64,000 nt of DNA from NCBI GenBank assembly GCA_017311185.1, contig JAESUZ010001269.1, forward strand, positions 62,001 to 126,000. Direction: 5' to 3'. Origin of the DNA: Proteles cristata cristata. Its lineage: Eukaryota > Chordata > Mammalia > Carnivora > Hyaenidae. The translations under genes were made by a program, and so were the position numbers. Below, piece after piece: positions 56,323 through 64,000 of this stretch. Numbering within the stretch: position 1 is the first letter of the stretch; the number at the start of each line of letters is the position of its first letter. Below the pieces are notes generated by a model. That model made no database searches. It worked only from the letters and a program-made list of their open reading frames with translations, and was not told the origin of the DNA.

Positions 56323-57811
56323 AGGCAGATGAACTTTCGGTTGGGTGGCCATGTGCCAATCCTCACTGCTCCTGAAACGCTATGGAGAAATCACATTTAA
56401 CTAGCAGCCATATTCCTGCATAGAAAGAGAGGATTTTCTGGGGGTGATGACTTTTATAAGCCACATGGTGGGAAGGCTAAGACCTCTATGGAGGTATACT
56501 TTGAGGAACACTAGATCTAATTTCTTGAGAAATCAACCTGGCATTTTGAGTCAGTGAGACAGGAGAGCAAAGACTGAGAGCAGAATTGCTTGGGATTATA
56601 GAGGGCATTTTTTAGAGAGGTGTGGAATGAAGATTAAAAGGGTAAGAGATGGCAGTTGACAGGAGAGGAACTTTGGAGGGAAACACAGAGATGCCTAATG
56701 AGGAATTTTGCCAACTGACTGCTGTGAACTGTGCTACCTGTCTACCCATAAAATCTTTGCTCTTGTGAATATATGAAGTGATGTAGAACAATATGCAGGC
56801 TCCAGTTGAGTGGGGAGTGAGAAGAGAGGCTGCCTGTTGGAGGCTGTCACACCTGGTTTATTCATCTTTCATTCTGTAGGCATTCAAGTGTTTCTGTGTG
56901 CTCAGAAGACTTCTGATAAGCAGGAGATCCCTCTTCTAAACTGCATAGAATATTAAAGTGAATGTTATCTGCTGTTCCTCCCATACTGACTCAGTGGGCC
57001 CACTTGGGCTCCGTGTGTTTGGCACATGCACAGAGCTTTAAAGAAAAGGCTGGGTTATAATGGGGTCTTTTAGGCAGTCAAGGACATTCAGAAATGCATT
57101 CCAGAAATCCAGATGCATGTCAGCCCCTCTGCTTAGGCAAACTCATGGAAAACATCCCAAGCCATTTATATTTTGACTTGTAAACAAATTGACAATTAAT
57201 AGAACTTTGAGTGTCAACAAAGCAGCAAACTTCCCTTTCAAATCATATTGTTCTTGAGGTAATATTAAAATTAATTTCTTTCTCTGAAGGTGAGTTGAGA
57301 AGCATGGGAATGCAACAATAAGATGTCTTCTGGGCCAAGGATGAAAGTCATTTGTAGATAATCTTCCAAGAAGAGTATTACAAAGAAAATGAGAAATTGA
57401 CTAACCTTTTGAATACTGACTTCCTAATCTTTTTTTTTTCCTTTGGTGGTCTCACAGAGGGTTGTCTGGAAGACACACCATCAATTATTTATTGTGCCAG
57501 GAGGTGATGTTATTATTGTAAAGCAGTGAGTCAGCAATGACTTATCAGGTCCTGCCAGGCCAGGGTCATGGTGACCAGGTGTGCAGATATTTGCATGGGC
57601 CCACTCTACTTCTGTGAGCAAATACATTGGTACAGGAAGCCTAGCAACCAATTGAGAGCTAGACCTACTGTTTGTTGTGCTAATGGTATGGTAAACTTAT
57701 TAAGAAATATACGGAGAAGTCCGTTTATAATTGACGATAGCACTTGCTTTTTAAGATGTTAAGCACATTTTAGCATCGTTTTCTAAGTGCAGCTGTTTTA
57801 CTTTGGGTTAC
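56323..57811. other. 1.5 kb mostly unassigned
   Basis: A weak ancient-repeat head may lie at 56865-56960. The 57440-57600 stretch is complex and repeat-free. No gene is supported. Confidence 0.4.
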
Positions 57812-57829
57812 AGAAATGCATTAATCTTC

Positions 57830-58338
57830 TTCTTCTTCTTCTTCTTTTTTTTTTTTTTACAAATAGTTTATTGTCAAATTGGTTTCCATATAACACCCAG
57901 TGCTCATCCCCACAAGTGCCCTCCTCCATGCTCATCTCCCCCCCTCCCTCCCACATCCATCAGTCCTCAGTTTGTTTCTCAGCATTCAAGAGTCTCTCAT
58001 GGTTTGCCTCTTTCCCTTTCCCCCACCATTTCCCTCCTTCTTCTCCCCCATGGTCCTCAGTTAAGTTCCTCCTAATCCTCCTATACGTGCAAACATATAT
58101 TTGTTCTTCTCTGCCTGACTTATTTCGCTCAGCATAACACCCTCAAGGTCCATCCATGTTGCTACACATGACCAGATTTCATTGTTTCTCATTGCCATGT
58201 AGCATTCCATGGTATAGATAAACCACATCTTCTTGATCCATTCGTCCATTGATGGACACTTAGGCTCTTTCCATGTTTTAGCTATTGTGGAGAGTGCTGC
58301 TATGAACATTGAGGTACATGTGCTCCTATGCATCAGCA
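57830..58338 (-). mobile_element. 5'-truncated young L1
   Basis: Reverse-strand L1 with a T-run and (CTT)n at its 3' side (57827-57858). TSD AGAAATGCATTAATCTTC (57812-57829) and AGAAATACCTTAATCTTC (58339-58356) differ at two bases. Its 5' end breaks at the same base as the L1 at 18891. Confidence 0.96.
58061..58338 (-). pseudogene. L1 ORF2 C-terminal 92 codons
   Basis: Open terminal ORF2 stretch ending in GLGGT-stop, with one codon fewer than its sister at 19107. The rest of ORF2 is missing. Confidence 0.9.
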
Positions 58339-58356
58339 AGAAATACCTTAATCTTC

Positions 58357-59394
58357 AAAGCTCACTTATAAAGCAACCACATTGTTGTTAGCTCTGTTAC
58401 CCATCTGTCTTTGATTTCAAATTAATACACACGAACAGCTTCACTGCAAGAATCAGTAAGGTCTCATATCTCTCAGTAATAGGGAGGGCTTCTTGATTAA
58501 TGGTAAAAACTTGTTGCAGAGCTTAAGGTCAAGTGCTCTTTCTGTGGCTCTGTGAATTAAATTGTGTACTACATATATGGAGTTATAAACTATTCAGTGA
58601 GTCATCCAACAAGTGCTGTTGAACACTTGTTAACATAGAAATGTGACAGTGTGAGGGAGCTAAAATGTAGAGGAAGCAAGACAGGTCACTCTGAGACTTA
58701 GATGACAGTATTCATGTTGGAACAACAGTAGGCCAAATGTCAGAGATTTCCCACTTATTTGTAGACCTTCTTCTTGGTTAAATATAGTAGCTGCCTTCTA
58801 AACTAAGCTTCACTGACTCTCCCTGGACTAGTCAGGCTCAGCCACTACAATACCCAGCCTCTCTGTATCTTGGAAGCTTAATAACCAAGGGCTTACTTGT
58901 CACCCAAGCCACAGTTCATTGGACATCAGCAGGGGATGCAGTATTCTTCCATCTATTGTCTATGCTTGGCTCTTAGGACCTTCAAATTCTTAATTTCATC
59001 TTCCTCTACTGGTGATGGGTGAGAGAAAGAGAGAGAATGAATTAGCAAGTGAGAATGTGTGAAAAGTTTTAAATACCAGGACCAGATTAGAAGTATATCT
59101 TTTCTGCTCACTTTCAGATGCCACAACTCAATCACCTGATCTTGTCTAATTACAAGGGAGTCAGTGAGATGATCTTTAACTATGTGCCCAGAAAGAAAAG
59201 GAGAATCAAATTTCTGATGGACAGCAGAAGTTTTTATCATTCCTGTCAATGGTCTTCCAGGATTCTGAGATGGTAGGAAAAAGGAAATGAAGAGGAAAAC
59301 TGCTTTTAGACATTCTTCAGAATTTCTTCTTTGGCATGTTAACCTTCTTACATGTGCACACAGCCTACAGGCAATGCTTTAAAGATTCTCCCGT
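58357..59394. other. No recognised feature
   Basis: Unique-looking sequence. Confidence 0.5.
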
Positions 59395-59515
59395 CAGGCA
59401 CTTCGCCAATACACTTCATCTTTCCAGGCTTCAGCTTCCCCATATAGAAAAGTGAGAGGTTGGGTCAGAATTTTTTCAAGTCCTTTTCCTTTCATATCCA
59501 AAATTCTAGAATTTC
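59395..59515 (+). mobile_element. MIR3-like SINE
   Basis: GGCTTCAGCTTCCCCATATA, AGTGAGAGGTTGGGTCAG and CAAAATTCTAGAATTTCTG fit a forward MIR3 core. Confidence 0.6.
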
Positions 59516-59653
59516 TGCTATCCATTTCCTCCTGAGACAAATAAGCAGGGAGCCAGGAAGCCAATGCACTGGGCTAATAATTTCTTTTTTATTTTAACTT
59601 TAATTTCTGTTCTTACCAAGCCCAGTTTTCTAGAAATTAAAATATATATAATA

Positions 59654-59862
59654 GGGGCACCTGGGTGGCTCAGTAGGTCAAGCATCTGCCTTTGGCTCAG
59701 GTCCTGATCTCATGGTTCCTGAGTTTGAGTCCTGCTTCAGGTGGACTTGAGCCCCACTTTGGGCTCTGGGCTGACAGTATGAAGCCTGCATGGGATTCAT
59801 TCACTCTCTCTATCTCTCTGTCCCTCACTCACTTGCACCTTCTCTCTCTCAAAAAAAAAAAA
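59654..59862 (+). mobile_element. Carnivore SINE with a partial internal duplication
   Basis: GGGGCACCTGGGTGGCTCAG head. Its B-box region appears twice (GAGTTTGAGTCCTGCTTCAGG, then CTTGAGCCCCACTTTGGGC), which reads as a short tandem duplication. The A-rich tail runs into a (TA)n tract. Confidence 0.92.
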
Positions 59863-59935
59863 TATATATATATACATATGTATACATATACACATACATG
59901 TATATATATTTTATATATACATATATAAAATAGAC
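59863..59935 (+). repeat. (TA/CA)n-rich palindromic tract
   Basis: TATATA, ATACATATGTATACATATAC and GTATATATATTTTATATATAC form a near-palindromic AT-rich region grown from the SINE tail. Confidence 0.9.
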
Positions 59936-60107
59936 AAGGTTGTTAGCAATATAATAGTGATTTTTTTATAGCAAAGTAAAATTGTTTTGTGTGTGGGTTG
60001 GGGAATAGCACATTCACACACATATATAACACACACAAAGATCCCTCTGTGAAAAAATAATCTTGTTTGAACAGTCTTGCAAAATACATTCTCCTCCTAC
60101 TATCCTG

Positions 60108-60450
60108 CCCTGTATTAGTCAATCTTGGGATGATAACAAGCAGTGCTGTCCAAGTGGCTTACAACATTTGCCTTTTGCTCATTTATATAAAGACAGAGGA
60201 TACGCTGTGGGTTGGCAGTGGCTCTGCTAGGATGGGCTGGACTCTGCTGGGCTTATCTAGGCTCCACCTGTCTTCTCCTTCTAGAACCCAGACTAAGGGA
60301 GTAGCCACTATCTGGGACGTCCTGAGGGCATGTAGAGAACAAGAACAAGAAAGCCTAAGCCAAACCATGCAATTGTTTAAGGCTTCTGTTGGCACATAGC
60401 AAAAGCAATCATAACCATTCACATTCCATTGGCCAAAGCTTTCCACATGG
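60108..60450 (+). mobile_element. Ancient interspersed repeat, family not named
   Basis: CAAGTGGCTTACAACATTTG, GCTGTGGGTTGGCAGTGGCT, GGGCTGGACTCTGCTGGGC and CATTCCATTGGCCAAAGC fit a common old mammalian repeat plan. Confidence 0.5.
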
Positions 60451-60734
60451 CATTGAAATGGGATGTGTGTCCCTCCCACAGAATGTAGGATTGTGTTCAA
60501 TGACAATCAATGACAATACGCAATCTTGTGACTGCAAGAGAGCAAATGTTTGAGGATTATAATCCAGTCTGCTTATACCCATACTACCTCAGTTCTAAAT
60601 GCAACACTTATCATGGAGAAGAAAATATTCTACCTCCCTCTTTCTGTGGTGGAAAGTTCTTGGGTAGGAGACAGTTAGGAAGGAAAAGCCACCAGCCATA
60701 GGGAAATACCTCTGTTTCAGCTAGTCCTCATTAT
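60451..60734. other. No recognised feature
   Basis: Unique-looking sequence. Confidence 0.5.
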
Positions 60735-60945
60735 AGGATGGCACTGTTTTAAGCTCATTGCCAAGGGTGACTCATCTGATCTTCATAGCAGCTTTATGAA
60801 GTTGGTCCTAGTATTATTCCCACTTTACAGAAGAGGAAACCAAGGCACAAAGAAGTTAAGTAAGATGGCTGTGAACACACGTCTCATAAGTGGCAGAAAC
60901 AGGATTCCAATCCAGATGATCTGGCTCCAAAATTCCTATTCTTAA
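60735..60945 (-). mobile_element. MIR SINE
   Basis: CTCATCTGATCTTCATAGCA, ATTCCCACTTTACAGAAGAG, GAAACCAAGGCACAAAGAAG and GATTCCAATCCAGATGATC are a well-kept reverse MIR. Confidence 0.85.
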
Positions 60946-61117
60946 ATACTATGGAAGGAAGAGAAATGGATGGATTCCAACACCATGGGTGAGCTGGTTT
61001 CTGGTAAACTCTGCTTTTAGGGGAGACATAATAATCATGTCTGAAAGGGGCATACATTATTTCAGTAAGGTATTACAAGTATGTTTTTCAAAAAAAACTA
61101 GACACTCTCAGACGATT

Positions 61118-61388
61118 GGGGTATAGGCCACTGTCCTAGGCACCATCCTGCATAATCTCTTCTCTCATAGAGTTTACACATTAATAGATGGAGACACACC
61201 ATCAACAAATAGCTAAGGAAAAAATATCATAGGTCATATGATGGTAAGAGCCATGGAAAACAATTAAGTGGAACCAGGGAATGAAGAATTTGGAGCAGTG
61301 CTGGAGATGGATTGTAATTTAAAGTGTTGTCAATGAAAGCCTTGCTGATAAGGTGACATTTGAACAGTGGTCCAAAAAAAGCGAGCGG
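61118..61388 (+). mobile_element. Ancient dispersed repeat
   Basis: CACTGTCCTAGGCACCATCC, TCATAGAGTTTACACATTAA and CTGATAAGGTGACATTTGAAC are the same family as at 4195 and 24525. It ends at an A run next to the U6 copy. Confidence 0.6.
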
Positions 61389-61480
61389 GTGCTCACTTCG
61401 GCAGCGCATATACTAAAAATAGGAATGACACAGAGAAGATTAGCATGGCCCCGGCCCAGAAGTGAGGAAGATCAGTATTT
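61389..61480 (+). pseudogene. RNU6 (pseudogene): U6 snRNA pseudogene, 3' part degenerate
   Basis: The first ~62 bases follow U6 snRNA closely: GTGCTCACTTCGGCAGCGCA, then the ACAGAGA-box stretch ACACAGAGAAGATTAGCATGG. After GGCCCCGGCCCAGAAG the internal stem-loop and 3' end are shortened and changed. No U6 promoter (proximal sequence element or TATA) is visible upstream, where instead the ancient repeat lies. It is a retrocopy without function. A SINE sits at its 3' T-rich end. Confidence 0.9.
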
Positions 61481-61681
61481 TTTTTTTTTTATTCTAGGAG
61501 AGACAGAGACAGTGTGAGCAGGGGAGAGTCAGAGAGAGAGGGAGTCACAGACTGAAACAGGCTCCAGGCTCTGAGCTGGCAGTCAGCACAGAGCCCGACG
61601 CGGGGCTCGAACCCACGAACCGCGAGATCATGACCCAAGCGAAAGCCGGACGCTTAACTGACTAAGCCACCCAGGCGCCCC
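61481..61681 (-). mobile_element. Young felid SINE at the end of the U6 copy
   Basis: Reverse-strand, near-consensus young SINE. TSD GGAAGATCAGTATTT is a perfect 15 bp at 61466-61480 and 61682-61696, so it entered the tail of the U6 pseudogene. Confidence 0.97.
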
Positions 61682-61696
61682 GGAAGATCAGTATTT

Positions 61697-62268
61697 AATG
61701 AATGAATAAACGAATGCTCACGCAGATCTAGCTATCCTCATGAGTCTTAAAAATTAATTAATTAATTAATTAACAATCACTTATTGCTTTATACGTCCCA
61801 CCCAAGCTACCCTCTCCCCTAGTGTAACTCAAGCTCCTCTTCTCTCTCACTTGGCTGTGGCAACACCCATTCCACCAAAGGATTTCCTACAGGACAGAAG
61901 GGGATATTGGGAATATGCAAGAGTGATTGTTTACATTTTCTGGGGGTGGGATGAGATTAGAGGGGTTGATTTAGGTTGTTATTAGTGCATCTGTACACAT
62001 GTGCACCTCAGACGAGGCTGAGCATATTTTGCTCAGTGAGGTCGTGAGCCAGATGAGAAAACAGACAGAGCTACTAAAATTACTGAGCAATAAGCAAATG
62101 AGAAGTGTGAAGTCTTTGGTTGTGTGCAGAGAGTAAGCCTGACTAATATCAAGAATGCAAAAGGAAAAGAGAGTATTTGCTTTCCTGTTCTCCTACTCTC
62201 GGAGAATGAGAGGAGTCCAATCAGGGAAACCCAGAACTTACAAACCAGTCATCTCCGCATGAACTTTT
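61697..62268. other. No recognised gene; TTAA repeat
   Basis: (TTAA)n at about 61750-61772. The rest is unique-looking. Confidence 0.5.
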
Positions 62269-62279
62269 AAGAAGTTTCA

Positions 62280-62482
62280 GGGGTGCCTGAGTGGCTCAGT
62301 GGTTAAGTGTCCCACCCGTGGATTTGGCTCAGGTCATGATCTCCCCATTGGTGGGTTCAAGCCCCGCATTGGGCTCTGCCCTGCAAGTGTGAAGCCTGCT
62401 TGCAATTTTTCTCTCTCCCTTTCTCTCCCTACAGTTCCCTTGCTCATGTTCTCTCTCTCAAAATAAATAAATTTTTTTAAAA
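62280..62482 (+). mobile_element. Carnivore SINE
   Basis: GGGGTGCCTGAGTGGCTCAG head, diverged linker and AAATAAATAAATTT tail. AAGTTTC flanks both sides as a short imperfect TSD. Confidence 0.92.
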
Positions 62483-62838
62483 AGTTTCTTACATTGTCCT
62501 AATGTGAATCCTGGATTGAAAACCACGGATTTCTGTGGAACAACTATGTAAAACACAGTCTACAGTTTGTGGTGTTTTTGCAAATGTTATTAGTTGATTA
62601 ATGATCTCATAGGAAACTAACTACTCTGAAAATAAGACCAACGTCTGTTTTCCACCATCTGTCCGAAGCGTACCTTTGTTGAGGAAGATTACAACTCACA
62701 CACATGCTATTCTTGCCTTCAAGCCAAGCAGGCTGCACTAAGACAAGCCTCCCTCAAGTCAGAGAGGCTGCTGGGATGCTGTGGCCGGCTAGTGGAAGAG
62801 GTGTGAGCGATGCCCCCAGCCATGGGGATGCGTTCTGG
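62483..62838. other. No recognised feature
   Basis: Unique-looking sequence. Confidence 0.5.
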
Positions 62839-62850
62839 GCTCTGCTTATT

Positions 62851-63044
62851 TTTTTTAATGTTTATTTATTTTTGAGAAAAAGAGAACGAGGGACAGAGAA
62901 AGAGAAGGAGACAGAGGATCCCAACTGGGCTCCTTTCACTGACAGCAGAGAGCTCAATGCTGGGCTCAAACTCCCAAATCCTGAGATCGTGACCTGAGCT
63001 GAAATCAGATGCTCAACTGACTGAGCCACCCAGGCGTCACCAGT
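62851..63044 (-). mobile_element. Older carnivore SINE at a poly-A signal
   Basis: Reverse-strand SINE with GCTCTGCTTATT (62839-62850) and GCTCTGCTTTATT (63045-63057) as TSD. It lies directly against the AATAAA of the candidate exon below. Confidence 0.93.
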
Positions 63045-63297
63045 GCTCTGCTTTATTAAAGGGACTCCAGGGCAAAGGCTCATACAGGACAAGTGGCAGT
63101 TTACAGGTGTCAGGAGCCAGAAGAGCTTTCCATTGAAGCCCCTTATGTGATACCAATCCACAGTCCGCTCCAGCTTGGACAAACGCAGCCTCTGCAGACC
63201 ATCTGCCTCTCAAGGCACAGCACACCCATCTTGCTGAATGCATCTTCATGGAGCACATTCTTCACCAAGTTCTCCTCTGGTGGCACCTCTGGGCGTC
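63045..63297 (-). other. Candidate 3'-terminal exon or gene remnant
   Basis: Read on the minus strand, CCTACCTCCTCCCCCAG (AG at 63298-63299) is a strong acceptor. One frame then stays open for 50 codons (63295-63146), starting RPEVPPEENLVKNVLHEDAF and ending in TAA at 63143-63145. About 90 bp later is an AATAAA (plus-strand TTTATT at 63052-63057). This is the layout of a last exon with a short 3' UTR. I do not recognise the protein. No upstream exon is visible in the window, and the frame is short, so it could be a decayed gene or chance. Confidence 0.3.
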
Positions 63298-63880
63298 CTG
63301 GGGGAGGAGGTAGGGAGGGTGTCTGTAATCAGAGGTGGGCATTTTATATCGGTCTCTGTTGTTTCTAACACAGCCGTGATGTTCTGACTCAACTGCTGGG
63401 CGCTCACGTGATGGTCATTTTATGTAACACTAGTTCCCTTGTGGAAACTAGTTTCCCACCAATGGATATCTCACAATAGGGAATAAAGTGGAAAACTGAG
63501 AAGCAGTAAAATGTGTGCTTGATAATCACAGTGATGCAAAATAATAATAATGGATGGTCACATGAGCAAGGGTCCTGCTATGAAAGTTCACAAGCAAATG
63601 TATAAATACATTGTCTGGGCTCTGGACAGGTAAACATGTGCGCACATGTTTGCATGCAGCTCAGGGAGAGCCAGAGCCTTCATTTCCCACCCTCAGACCA
63701 GGGTTCCCAAGCACCACTTCTCCAGCTTCCCGTGTCTGCGTCAAAGACACCTCTTTCCATGTTCTGGCCTCTCCCCTCCTCTCTCAAAGACAGAAGGCTA
63801 TGCTGGCTCCACATCTGCTGTCTGATAACACTAACATAGGACCCTGCCTCTTGTGTGCAGAGTGTCTTTCCATATCTTAG
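63298..63880. other. Unassigned
   Basis: If the minus-strand exon is real, this would be intron. No further exon was found. Frames at 63611-63880 overlap on both strands with no domain. Confidence 0.4.
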
Positions 63881-63965
63881 ATTCATTTATTCATTCTACA
63901 AGCAGTCACTGACCATTGACTTTGGGCAAAGTTTATATAACGGTCTTAATCTTGAGCCTTAATCT
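63881..63965 (+). mobile_element. Ancient dispersed repeat head
   Basis: ATTCATTTATTCATTCTACA and GCAGTCACTGACCATTGAC recall the head of the repeat at 4195. Confidence 0.4.
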
Positions 63966-64000
63966 CTGCCCCTTGATGTTCTTCCGACCCTGAGCAGACT

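Noticed and set aside
61389..61480. Functional U6 snRNA gene
   Set aside because: The 3' half is degenerate, no snRNA promoter is visible upstream, and a SINE replaces the end.

Overview
The window looks like ordinary non-coding nuclear DNA from a cat-family carnivore (Felidae). The evidence is about 26 copies of the tRNA-Lys-derived carnivore SINE (CAN SINE). They carry the tRNA-like head, a CT-rich body and an AAATAAAT tail; many have the felid form, and six belong to one young subgroup. There are also many carnivore LINE-1 (L1) pieces with the usual 3' end (GACAATAAACTATTTG plus poly-A). I cannot tell the species. I find no complete host protein-coding gene, so the segment is intergenic or lies inside a large intron.

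Layout. 1-2.1 kb: the 3' third of a recent L1 with an unbroken ORF2 C-terminus, a second L1 scrap fused to a SINE tail, and a SINE. 2.1-14.4 kb: mostly old or unique sequence with scattered SINEs, MIRs and microsatellites, and a dispersed ancient repeat split by an unexplained insert of about 630 bp. 14.5-24.5 kb: an L1-dense block with reverse-strand ORF2 remnants, a forward ORF2 remnant with a decayed RT motif, nested SINEs and a short DNA-transposon end. 24.5-32.3 kb: old repeats plus a few SINE and L1 3' ends. 32.3-40.8 kb: a stretch almost free of young SINEs and L1s, holding an MLT1-type LTR, MIRs, an old L1M and a possible LTR-like segment. 40.8-48.3 kb: an L1 end, a twin-primed (internally inverted) L1 inside a MIR, a MER1-type copy, a young truncated L1 and a SINE pair. 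48.3-64 kb: a possible small spliced exon, a MER20-type copy, three more L1 tails, SINEs, MIRs, a U6 snRNA pseudogene hit by a SINE, and a possible 3'-terminal exon on the minus strand near 63.1-63.3 kb.

The window does not form an operon or pathway. What can be read is a layered history of retrotransposition. Target-site duplications (TSDs) visible by eye give the order of several events: the old ORF2 remnant, then one SINE, then a second SINE at 21.1-21.5 kb; MIR then inverted L1 then SINE at 42.3-43.8 kb; ancient repeat then U6 copy then SINE at 61.1-61.7 kb. I found no new molecular system. The points most worth a second look are the two exon-like segments, the repeat-poor island, the inverted L1, and the pair of L1 copies truncated at the same base. 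Repeat family names come from memory of consensus sequences and were not searched.
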